29,141 bases of DNA, from NCBI GenBank assembly GCA_001872925.1, contig MNYD01000069.1:1-29141 (forward strand), in the 5' to 3' direction. This document shows positions 22,105 to 29,141 of the stretch, in pieces. Source of the stretch: Dehalococcoidia bacterium CG2_30_46_19 (GTDB taxonomy: Bacteria > Chloroflexota > Dehalococcoidia > GIF9 > AB-539-J10). Position numbers and translations under genes: made by a program. Numbering within the stretch: position 1 is the stretch's first letter; each line of letters opens with the position of its first letter. The notes under the pieces are model-generated. The model was not told where the DNA came from. It ran no database searches and worked only from the letters and a program-made list of their open reading frames with translations.

Positions 22105-23754
22105 GTGGTAAGCAACGGAAAAATGGAAGGAAATTCAGTTACAGGGCAACGATTCAAAGAGATGTTTGATGCCGGAACTGCCTGGTTGGAAAAGTGTGTT
22201 CCTGAAATCAACGCCATAAACGTCTTTCCTGTCCCTGACGGAGATACCGGGACCAACATGCTGCTTACCATGCATTCTGCCATGGAGGCGGTACATCAAA
22301 ACCATGATGACGATGTTTCAGCGATAGCCGAAACCATTGCTCAGGGTGCACTGATGGGAGCTCGAGGCAACTCAGGCGTGATACTGTCCCAATTCTGGAA
22401 AGGCTTCGCCAAAGGATTAGATGGTAACAAGCAACTTAGCACTAAAGCTTTAGCCAGAGCGCTATCGGAAGCATCGCAAGCTGCCTATGAAGGGCTTGTC
22501 AATCCAGTGGAAGGCACCATGTTAACGGTGCTTTATGATTCAGCCAATGCTGCTAAAGCTGCTGCAAAAGCCAATCCCAGAAACCTAATCAAAACGCTCG
22601 ATACTGCCGTGGAGGCAGCCAAAGGCTCGGTAGCCAACACACCTAACCTGCTACCTGTGTTACGGGAGGCAGGCGTGGTGGATGCCGGTGGTCAGGGTTT
22701 GTATGTTCTCCTCGAGGGCGCACTACTCTACCTTAAAGGCGAAACCGATACGCTAAAGCAGCGAAAACCGCAGTTGATTCCCACAAGCGCACCATTAGCC
22801 TTGGGGATAACTCAGATGCCCGCCGAGGTAGAGGTTCCCTACGGTTATTGCATCAATTTCCTATTGGAAGGGCAAAATCTTAACCCGAAAAAGATCAAGG
22901 AAAACTTGAAAAAGAAGGGACAGTCCCTGGTAATCACCGGTAATAACTCTAAAATTAAAGTCCACCTCCATAGCTTCAAACCTGGCGAGATAATTGACTA
23001 CGCCACAAATCAAGGAGTATTGCACCAAATAAAAATTGATAACATGGATGACCAATATGCCGAGTTCATCAAAATGCAGCGAAAAAGATTGCCCCCGCTA
23101 GATACCGCTATAGTAGCAATTGCTCCTGGTGAAGGTCTTTTCAAAGTATTCAAAAGCCTGGGAGCCACTATCATCATCCCGGGCGGACAAACTATGAATC
23201 CAAGCGTCCGTGAGCTGCTGGAAGCAGTGAATTCAGCTCCATCAAATAATGTTATATTACTGCCCAATAATAAGAACATCATCGTCGCCGCCTTCCAGGT
23301 TCAACCACTAACCTCAAAGAATGTTAAGGTGATACCCACCAAAACCATACCTCAAGGCATCTCTGCTCTGCTCTCCTTTAACTACGATATGAATCTGGAG
23401 AAGAATGCTTCCACTATGGAAGAAGCGATGAAAATGGTGAAATCCATAGAAATCACTAAATCAGTTCGGAAAAGTCAAATCAATGGTATGAACATAAAGA
23501 AGGGAGAATTTATTGCTGTTTTAGATGACAAAGAGCTGCTAGCCAGTGGTAAAAAGGTTAAAGATGTCATTACCAATGCTCTGGACAAAGCAGAGGTTAA
23601 AAATGCTGAACTGGTAAGTATTTACTACGGCGCTGAAACTAAACCCGATGAAGCTGAGAAAATAGCCAGCGAAATTCAAGATGAATTTTCAGTTGAAGTT
23701 GAAACAGTTCAAGGTGGACAACCCTACTATAACTATATAATTTCGCTGGAATAA
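22105..23754 (+). CDS. fakA: DAK2/DhaL-type fatty acid kinase catalytic subunit (FakA/YloV-like)
   Basis: A 549-residue protein of the YloV/FakA family. FakA phosphorylates fatty acids bound by a FakB (DegV) partner. The N-terminal DhaL domain carries the nucleotide and Mg2+-binding INVFPVPDGDTGTNM (38-52) and GARGNSGVILSQFWKG (about 89-104), followed by NPVEGTMLTVL and DAGGQGLYVLLEGA. The C-terminal part has PYGYCINFLLEG, VHLHSFKPGEII and the family end GGQPYYNYIISLE. The start may be GTG 22105 or ATG 22123; the first 6 residues are not conserved. The degV gene that follows is truncated, so its FakB partner must be encoded elsewhere if the enzyme works as a fatty acid kinase. A TATAAT at 22079-22084 may be its -10. 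Confidence 0.92.
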   Translation: MVSNGKMEGNSVTGQRFKEMFDAGTAWLEKCVPEINAINVFPVPDGDTGTNMLLTMHSAMEAVHQNHDDDVSAIAETIAQGALMGARGNSGVILSQFWKGFAKGLDGNKQLSTKALARALSEASQAAYEGLVNPVEGTMLTVLYDSANAAKAAAKANPRNLIKTLDTAVEAAKGSVANTPNLLPVLREAGVVDAGGQGLYVLLEGALLYLKGETDTLKQRKPQLIPTSAPLALGITQMPAEVEVPYGYCINFLLEGQNLNPKKIKENLKKKGQSLVITGNNSKIKVHLHSFKPGEIIDYATNQGVLHQIKIDNMDDQYAEFIKMQRKRLPPLDTAIVAIAPGEGLFKVFKSLGATIIIPGGQTMNPSVRELLEAVNSAPSNNVILLPNNKNIIVAAFQVQPLTSKNVKVIPTKTIPQGISALLSFNYDMNLEKNASTMEEAMKMVKSIEITKSVRKSQINGMNIKKGEFIAVLDDKELLASGKKVKDVITNALDKAEVKNAELVSIYYGAETKPDEAEKIASEIQDEFSVEVETVQGGQPYYNYIISLE

Positions 23755-23773
23755 AAATTTGGAGGTTATTTAT

Positions 23774-23904
23774 TTGTCATTGCGAGGAGCGTAGCGGTTG
23801 CGAGTCGTAGCCGAAGCAAACTGGAGCATGAGATTCCTCGTTTCACTCGGAACAAGCTCCGCAATCTGGAAAGGAGATTGCCACGCTTCGCTCGCAATGA
23901 CAGA
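23774..23904. repeat. Composite type A repeat block between fakA and the degV remnant
   Basis: Inward-facing copies: TTGTCATTGCGAGGAGCGTAGC at the left and GGAGATTGCC-ACGCTTCGCTCG-CAATGACA at the right, with GAGATTCCTCG...CACTCGG and CCGCAATCTGG between. This is a nearly palindromic, larger form of the type A unit, replacing the region where the first half of degV should be. Confidence 0.85.
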
Positions 23905-24285
23905 GGGGAGTTGCTAAACAATAAAATTTTTGAAGTATGCCATGGTTATCGAGGAGGACGCATCGGCAAGACACAAGCTTTCCTGGGTGATTTACTCAAG
24001 GTAAATCCTATTCTGGGAATAAAGAATGGAGACACCTTTCCTATTGCCCGAGTTCGTAGTCGAGCACAAGCTATAGACTTTCTGGTAAATTTCGCTAAAA
24101 GCTTCAAAAAGGTAGAGGCTTTGGCTATTGAAGACGTTACTACCTCAAACGAGCTGGAAATACTGGGCCAGCGTCTCCAGGGACTGGTGCCCCAAGAACG
24201 TTTCTATCGCTCAAAGGTAAGCCCGGTAGTTGGCACACATGTTGGTCCCCATGTCTTAAGTGTCTCTGCCCTAGAAGGAGAATAA
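23878..24285 (+). pseudogene. degV/fakB remnant, C-terminal part only
   Basis: The frame from about 23944 encodes the C-terminal half of a DegV-family (FakB) fatty-acid-binding protein: GGRIGKTQAFLGDLLKVNPIL, IARVRSRAQAIDFLV, and the end SPVVGTHVGPHVLSVSALEGE with the usual GTHVGP. A complete DegV protein has about 280 residues; here only about 114 remain. The N-terminal half, including the conserved TSAD-type strand and the fatty-acid-binding Ser, is missing. Upstream is the type A repeat block, whose sequence gives the first residues (PRFARNDRGE) and a possible TTG start after AAAGGAG. A 135-residue product could be made, but I consider the gene broken by a deletion or rearrangement at the repeat. 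Confidence 0.82.
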
Positions 24286-24288
24286 GGT

Positions 24289-26781
24289 TTGGGACAGCCC
24301 CCCAAAGAAACGAGCATAAACTCACTCCGAAGAGTCCTGGAATTAGAATGTAACAAGAGATATTCCGATAAAGCGGTAATCGGAGGATTGGATAAGTTCC
24401 TCCGAAACCAAGAAGGCAAAGTCTTACAGGGCATAGATAACCGAGAACTTTTAATGAGCTTTAATAATCTGGGGTTAGCTAAATCTAATTACAGTTCCTG
24501 GGATGTAAACAAACGTGAACAGTGGATAGCAACTATACTGGAATGGATAGGCAAAGTAGAAGAAGCAAGGGAGAAGAAAAAGTTAACCACACCAGCACTG
24601 GGTAGACCCCCCACGGTTGGTAAAACACGCCAGATCGAGAAAGTATCTCCCGAACTGGATTCACCAATAACCTTAATCAGAGGTATCACACCTAACACAG
24701 CCACTAAATTTGCCAAGCTTGGCGTAAAAACCCTGTATGATTTACTTTACTTCCTTCCTCGTCGTTATATCGATTACAGCCAGAGAAAAGCCATCGCTGA
24801 ACTCGAAGAAGGTAAAGAACAAACCATTATAGCAACGATATGGCAATCCAAAGTGGTCACTCTGGGTAATCGACAGGGCACAGAGACAATTGTCGGCGAT
24901 GAAACGGGTAATATCCGGGTAGTGTGGTTTAATCAACCTTATCTGGCAAAGAACTTTCGTACTAATGCCAGGATAGCAATTAGCGGGATAGTTAGCTCAT
25001 TTAAGGGACAACGGGTTTTTGAGTCTCCAGAATGGGAACTCATCCAGACCAAGGAACTAATCCATACCGCTCGATTAGTCCCCATTTACCCGTTAACTTC
25101 CGGTTTATATCCTCGCCAGGTAAGGAAATGGACAAAGGAGGCTGTAGATAGTTGGGCATGGCAGCTTGTTGAGTTCCTACCCTCAGAAATAAAGAAACGA
25201 TGTCAACTTCTAGATTTGTCTCAAGCAATTACCCAGGCTCATTACCCTGACAATCACCGAGTAGCAGAGGAAGCAAGAAAACGTTTAGCCTTTGATGAAT
25301 TGTTTCTACTTCAATTGGGTCTACTGGCAAGAAAGCAAAATTGGCAGGAAGGTCAGCCCGGCAATGCTTTTAATATCAACCAAGTGCTACTTAAAAAGTT
25401 CTTAAGTTATCTACCATTTACTTTAACGCATGCCCAACAGCGAGTGCTCAGCGAGGTCTTGCTTGACCTCAAACAACCAAAAGCTATGTCGCGGCTTCTC
25501 CAAGGAGAAGTAGGCAGTGGCAAAACTATAATTGCTACTCTAGCGTTACTAATTGCCGGCGATAATGGATACCAAGGGGCACTCATGGCCCCTACCGAAG
25601 TCCTCGCAGAGCAACATTTCGACAACATTTGTAACTATTTAGCCAAAGCTAGCACACAACCCCAGCCATCATTACAACCCCGTATTAAATACGGGGACAG
25701 CAATGTTCGCTGCTATGGTGGTATTCTTTCGCAACCAATCACCATTGCCTTGCTTATCGGCAGCCTTAGCGAAAGTGAAAAGGAAGAGCTGCATAATAAA
25801 ATCAGACAGCACAAAATTGACATTGTCATCGGCACTCACGCTCTCATCCAGGAAGAGGTAGAATTCCCCAAGCTAGGACTAGCGGTGATAGATGAACAAC
25901 AACGCTTCGGCGTTTTGCAACGCTCAGCATTGCGGCAAAAAGGATTCAACCCACATATGCTAGTTATGACCGCTACACCCATCCCGAGAACCATGGCATT
26001 GACTATTTATGGAGACCTTGACCTTTCTATTATTGACGAATTGCCTCCGGGACGGGCAATCGCTAAAACAAAATGGCTTGAACCACAATACCGAGGAAAG
26101 GCTTATTCCTTCATCCACCGCCAAATAAATAAAGGAAAACAAGCTTTTATCATTTACCCCTTGATTGAAGAATCGGAAGTAGTGGAAGCAAAAGCAGCTA
26201 CCACAGGATATGAGTGGCTAAGCAAGGAGGTTTTTCCGAGCTTCAAACTGGGGCTGTTGCATGGGCGAATGCCTGCTGCCGAGAAAGAACAAGTGATGCG
26301 ACGCTTCCGCAATAGAGAACTTGATATCCTGGTATCAACCTCAGTGGTTGAAGTTGGCATTGATGTGCCTAATGCTAACGTCATATTAATAGAAGGTGCC
26401 GACCGATTCGGACTGTCCCAGCTTCACCAATTTCGGGGGAGAGTAGGTCGTGATAAAGAACAAGGCTACTGCCTGCTCATCCCTGAAAGAAGCTCACCTG
26501 AAGCAAAAGAGCGCCTTGAGTTAATGGAAAAAATTCAAGATGGCTTCAAACTAGCCGAGGAAGACCTGAAGCTGCGAGGGCCAGGAGAATTCTTTGGCAC
26601 ACAACAAAGTGGCTTGCCTGAACTCAAAATAGCTAGTATAACAAACATGCAACTTCTGGAGACAGCGCGGCAGGAAGCAACCTCCTTGTTCAAAAATAAT
26701 CCCGATGCAGTGAAAGATAGAGACTCTCCCCTTGGTGAGAAATTAAGCCGAGTATGGCAAGGAAATATTGAATGGAGCTAA
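24289..26781 (+). CDS. recG: ATP-dependent DNA helicase RecG
   Basis: RecG remodels stalled replication forks and Holliday junctions. The 830-residue protein has an N-terminal extension of about 125 residues (present in some lineages), the wedge/OB domain from about 127 (ITLIRGITPNTATKFAKLGV), then the helicase core: Walker A GEVGSGKT (406-413), APTEVLAEQHF (434-444), DEQQRFGV (535-542), TATPIPRTMALT (561-572), and the C-terminal TSVVEVGIDVPNA, with RFGLSQLHQFRGRVGR after it. Residues about 454-486 are extra between LAEQHF and LLIGSLS, and include a perfect inverted repeat at the DNA level. The start is TTG 24289, 3 bases after the degV remnant, with AAGGAG upstream. It follows fakA and degV, a common gene order. 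Confidence 0.97.
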   Translation: MGQPPKETSINSLRRVLELECNKRYSDKAVIGGLDKFLRNQEGKVLQGIDNRELLMSFNNLGLAKSNYSSWDVNKREQWIATILEWIGKVEEAREKKKLTTPALGRPPTVGKTRQIEKVSPELDSPITLIRGITPNTATKFAKLGVKTLYDLLYFLPRRYIDYSQRKAIAELEEGKEQTIIATIWQSKVVTLGNRQGTETIVGDETGNIRVVWFNQPYLAKNFRTNARIAISGIVSSFKGQRVFESPEWELIQTKELIHTARLVPIYPLTSGLYPRQVRKWTKEAVDSWAWQLVEFLPSEIKKRCQLLDLSQAITQAHYPDNHRVAEEARKRLAFDELFLLQLGLLARKQNWQEGQPGNAFNINQVLLKKFLSYLPFTLTHAQQRVLSEVLLDLKQPKAMSRLLQGEVGSGKTIIATLALLIAGDNGYQGALMAPTEVLAEQHFDNICNYLAKASTQPQPSLQPRIKYGDSNVRCYGGILSQPITIALLIGSLSESEKEELHNKIRQHKIDIVIGTHALIQEEVEFPKLGLAVIDEQQRFGVLQRSALRQKGFNPHMLVMTATPIPRTMALTIYGDLDLSIIDELPPGRAIAKTKWLEPQYRGKAYSFIHRQINKGKQAFIIYPLIEESEVVEAKAATTGYEWLSKEVFPSFKLGLLHGRMPAAEKEQVMRRFRNRELDILVSTSVVEVGIDVPNANVILIEGADRFGLSQLHQFRGRVGRDKEQGYCLLIPERSSPEAKERLELMEKIQDGFKLAEEDLKLRGPGEFFGTQQSGLPELKIASITNMQLLETARQEATSLFKNNPDAVKDRDSPLGEKLSRVWQGNIEWS
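25678..25696. repeat. Perfect 19-base inverted repeat inside recG
   Basis: CCCCGTATT-A-AATACGGGG, with arms of 9 bases around a single A. It lies within a stretch coding about 33 extra residues of RecG (454-486) relative to ordinary RecG. It resembles the arm sequence of a small palindromic element but is not type A or B, and no other copy is seen in the window. Confidence 0.7.
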
Positions 26782-26782
26782 T

Positions 26783-28441
26783 ATGTTTAAACAAAAGATA
26801 GCCGATTGTCTACAAGAAGCAGTAGCCAAAGCCCAACAGGAAGGTAGTCTTGCTCCGGGAACACTACCTGAGATAACTATAGAGCATCCTCAAAACCCTT
26901 CCCATGGGGATTTTGCTTCAAACCTTCCCTTAAAGCTAGCTCGGATAACCAGGATGCCCCCTTTAGTCATTGCTGAGAAAATATTGGAGAAAATGTCACT
27001 CCCTTCCGAGATTGACCATGCCACTACAGCCCCGCCAGGATTCATTAACTTTACCTTGCGGAATGAATGGCTTATCAAGCAAGTAGAAGCTATACTCGCT
27101 GCCGCCGACTCATACGGAAATCTCACCTTAGGCACAGGTAAAAACATCCAAATCGAGTTTGTTAGCGTCAATCCCACAGGACCTCTTCATGTAGGTCATG
27201 GGCGCGGTGCTGTTCTAGGCAGCACCTTAGCTAATGTCCTTTCTACCGCTGGTTATCTTGTGGAAAAGGAGTATTACTTAAACGACATTGGCAATCAGAT
27301 AGAACTCTTCAGTCATTCACTCTATGTTCGTTATCTGCAATACTTCGGTAAAAAGATTGATATGCCTCCTGATGGCTATTATGGCAATTATATGATTGAC
27401 ATGGCAAAGGAAATCGCCGAAGAACATGGAGATAAGTTTCTCAATATGCCCCAGAAAGAAGCAATCGAGGCGATCACCGAAATCGGGCTTAACAAGATAA
27501 TAAATAACATCAAAGGGGACCTTCATTTATTAAACGTGGAGTTCGATGAGTGGTTTAGCGAAAAAAGCCTCTACGAGGGTGAGCAATACAACAAAGCCAT
27601 GGCATTACTGGAAAGTGGAAACTATGTGGCTAAAAAGGAAAATGCCGTTTGGTTTGAATCAAGCCTACTAGGCGAAGATAAAGATAATGTGCTAGTCAGA
27701 AGTAACGGCTCGCCCACCTATTTTGCCTCCGATATCGCCTATCATTACAACAAGTTCATGGAGCGGAATTTTGACACCGTGATTGACATCTGGGGAGCTG
27801 ACCATCAGGGACATGTCCCCCGGATGAAAGCAGTAATTAAAGCCATCGGGCAAGACCCGGAGCGACTCAAGGTGATAATATGTCAGCTGGTTACCCTTCA
27901 TCGCGGAAAAGAAATGCTCAAGATATCCAAGCGAAGTGGTGACCTCATCACCCTGCGTGAGGTGATCGACGAAGTAGGAACAGATGCTTGCCGCTTCTTT
28001 TTCTTATCCCGTTCCGCCGATAGCCAAATGGACTTCGACCTGGAGTTAGCTAAAAAACAGTCAGCAGATAATCCTGTTTACTATGTCCAATATGCTCATG
28101 CTCGAATTGCCAGCATCATTCGGCTCGCTCGGGAACGAGAGATAGACTACAGCCAGGGAGATGTCTCCCTGCTCTCCACTGAGCCAGAGCTAACCTTGAT
28201 TCGCCATTTAATAATGCTCCCCGAGATAGTAGAAAGAGTAGCTATCAACCTTGAGCCCCATCACCTACCCTATTACGCTCAAGCACTGGCTACCGTGTTC
28301 CACAGCTTCTATAAGCAGTGCCGGGTTGTCTCCCAGGATGAGGCATTGACCCAAGCCCGGCTTAAGCTGGTCAGGGCAACTCAAATCGTCCTAGCTAAGG
28401 TGCTCTACCTTATGGGTATGACCACCCCTGAAAGAATGTAA
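26783..28441 (+). CDS. argS: Arginyl-tRNA synthetase
   Basis: A class I synthetase that charges tRNA-Arg. With ATG 26783 it has 552 residues. The N-terminal Add-1 domain has NPSHGDFASNLPLKLA (38-53); the HIGH-type motif is HVGH (136-139) in VSVNPTGPLHVGHGRGA; the KMSKS-like loop is KISKR in GKEMLKISKRSGDLITL; and the anticodon-binding end CRVV...LVRATQIVLAKVLYLMGM is typical. I chose 26783 over a TTG at 26768 because GGAG is 5 bases upstream and the product starts MFKQKI. The ATG is one base beyond the recG stop, so the two are co-transcribed. In the KISKR loop Ile replaces the more usual Met. Confidence 0.97.
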   Translation: MFKQKIADCLQEAVAKAQQEGSLAPGTLPEITIEHPQNPSHGDFASNLPLKLARITRMPPLVIAEKILEKMSLPSEIDHATTAPPGFINFTLRNEWLIKQVEAILAAADSYGNLTLGTGKNIQIEFVSVNPTGPLHVGHGRGAVLGSTLANVLSTAGYLVEKEYYLNDIGNQIELFSHSLYVRYLQYFGKKIDMPPDGYYGNYMIDMAKEIAEEHGDKFLNMPQKEAIEAITEIGLNKIINNIKGDLHLLNVEFDEWFSEKSLYEGEQYNKAMALLESGNYVAKKENAVWFESSLLGEDKDNVLVRSNGSPTYFASDIAYHYNKFMERNFDTVIDIWGADHQGHVPRMKAVIKAIGQDPERLKVIICQLVTLHRGKEMLKISKRSGDLITLREVIDEVGTDACRFFFLSRSADSQMDFDLELAKKQSADNPVYYVQYAHARIASIIRLAREREIDYSQGDVSLLSTEPELTLIRHLIMLPEIVERVAINLEPHHLPYYAQALATVFHSFYKQCRVVSQDEALTQARLKLVRATQIVLAKVLYLMGMTTPERM

Positions 28442-28486
28442 CCAGCTGAACCATCCCTACCATACAGATAGCAATCCAGTCAAAAG

Positions 28487-28530
28487 TCCCCTCTCCCTTG
28501 ACAGGAGAGAGCTAGGGTGAGGGTGAAAGA
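28487..28530. repeat. Type B repeat after argS
   Basis: CCCCTCTCCCTTGACAGGAGAG followed by AGCTAGGGTGAGGGTGAAAG. It matches the unit at the pyrC/carA junction in arrangement (imperfect hairpin, then GGTGAGGGTG). It lies in the convergent gap between argS and the gamma-carbonic-anhydrase-like gene. Confidence 0.8.
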
Positions 28531-28620
28531 GGTCATTGCGAGCGCTCCGCCTCCTGTCATTCTGAGCGGAGCGAAGAATCTCAAGATGCTCAGGACAGGC
28601 TCCGCGAAGCAATCTCACGA
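28531..28620. repeat. Composite type A repeat after argS
   Basis: Two type A cores in tandem: GTCATTGCGAGCGCTCCGCC, then TGTCATTCTGAGCGGAGCGAAGAATC with the extended arm GATGCTCAGGACAGGCTCCGCGAAGCAATCTC. The second copy keeps the full long arrangement seen in pieces at 253-306 and 1600-1680. No intrinsic terminator with a U-run was recognised in 28442-28623. Confidence 0.85.
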
Positions 28621-28623
28621 AAA

Positions 28624-29141
28624 CTAAAGCCCTTCCTTTTTATACTGCTTAGCTAATTCAATGTAAGCTATTGACCCCAATTGTGTCCATAATAACTGTT
28701 CCTGCGAAACTTCTTTTTTTACCTTGCCAGGTACGCCGGCAACAAAAGACCTATCGGGAATCTTCGCCCCCTGCCCCACCAATGCGCCCGCAGCAATGAT
28801 ACAAAAATCACCAATCTCAGCATCATGAAGTATGGTGGCATTTATTCCAATGAGAACATTATTCCCGATTTTGCGAGCATGGTTAACGGCACCATGTCCG
28901 ATAACTACGTTTTCTCCAATCACAATATCCTCAAACCCATCAAGCGACCCTGAGTGTATAACACAATTATCTTCCACGATAGTATTATCGCCGATTGTTA
29001 TTTTACCAAGGTCAGCTCTAATCACTGCCCCAGGCATCACCACACAATTTTCGCCAATCGCCACATCGCCAATAATATAAGCTGTCTTGCTGATAAAAGC
29101 CGAGCTGGCTATCCTTGGGGTCTTACCGTTAAAGCTCTTGA
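28624..29141 (-). CDS. Gamma-carbonic anhydrase-like left-handed beta-helix protein (5' end beyond window)
   Basis: A hexapeptide-repeat protein of the gamma-carbonic anhydrase/YrdA type. The frame is open to the right edge, so the N-terminus is missing; visible residues start SFNGKTPRIASSAFISKTAY and lead to IGDVAIGENC. An internal GTG at 29064 is not the start. The three zinc-ligand histidines of the family are present: VIHSG, and the two in IGHGAVNHA. The left-handed beta-helix repeats (IGDNTIVEDN, IGENVVIG, IGNNVLIG, IGDFCIIAAG) continue to VAGVPGKVKKEV, and a C-terminal helix follows. Many family members are not active carbonic anhydrases, so enzyme activity is unproven. It converges on argS. 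Confidence 0.92.
   Translation of the reverse strand, partial: KSFNGKTPRIASSAFISKTAYIIGDVAIGENCVVMPGAVIRADLGKITIGDNTIVEDNCVIHSGSLDGFEDIVIGENVVIGHGAVNHARKIGNNVLIGINATILHDAEIGDFCIIAAGALVGQGAKIPDRSFVAGVPGKVKKEVSQEQLLWTQLGSIAYIELAKQYKKEGL

Overview
The window reads as a bacterial chromosome fragment, most likely from an uncultured Chloroflexota lineage near Dehalococcoidia. This placement is inferred from the pyr/arg and rpmB-fakA-degV-recG neighbourhoods, the protein style and the dense dispersed palindromic repeats; no rRNA or other marker settles it. Coding density is high and nearly every gene can be named.

Left part, minus strand (about 491-10890): a pyrimidine operon, transcribed right to left. 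The order is PyrR leader/attenuator, pyrR, pyrB, pyrC, carA, a TIR-like gene, carB, pyrK, yjbQ. CarAB makes carbamoyl phosphate, PyrB and PyrC convert it to dihydroorotate, and PyrK is the electron-transfer subunit of dihydroorotate dehydrogenase. PyrD, PyrE and PyrF are not in the window. Two oddities stand out. A gene resembling defence-type TIR proteins (CD-NTase-associated/Pycsar TIR family) sits between carA and carB. Short dispersed repeats also lie in frame inside pyrK, carA and pyrC, and they make up the pyrC/carA and carB/pyrK junctions. PyrB carries a C-terminal extension resembling the PyrI zinc domain followed by an Ada-like module.

Middle, plus strand (11003-17315): an arginine operon, argJ-argB-argD-argG-argH, divergent from pyrR. 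Between argJ and argB lies a small AT-rich cassette with a DUF5618-like gene. It is bracketed by two copies of the argJ 3' end, and where the copies differ every change is synonymous, which looks like an insertion that regenerated the end of its target gene.

Next, plus strand (17354-21189): a restriction-modification island between argH and rpe. It has an unrecognised gene with a nuclease-like C-terminal region, a DNA methyltransferase, and a type II restriction endonuclease resembling the XcyI family.

Right part (21203-29141): rpe, rpmB (opposite strand, overlapping tail to tail), fakA (DhaL/DAK-type fatty acid kinase), a degV/fakB gene reduced to its C-terminal half behind a repeat block, recG, argS and, on the minus strand, a gamma-carbonic-anhydrase-like gene cut by the window edge. 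No tRNA, rRNA, CRISPR array or complete insertion sequence was seen. The first 490 bases hold no convincing gene, only repeats.
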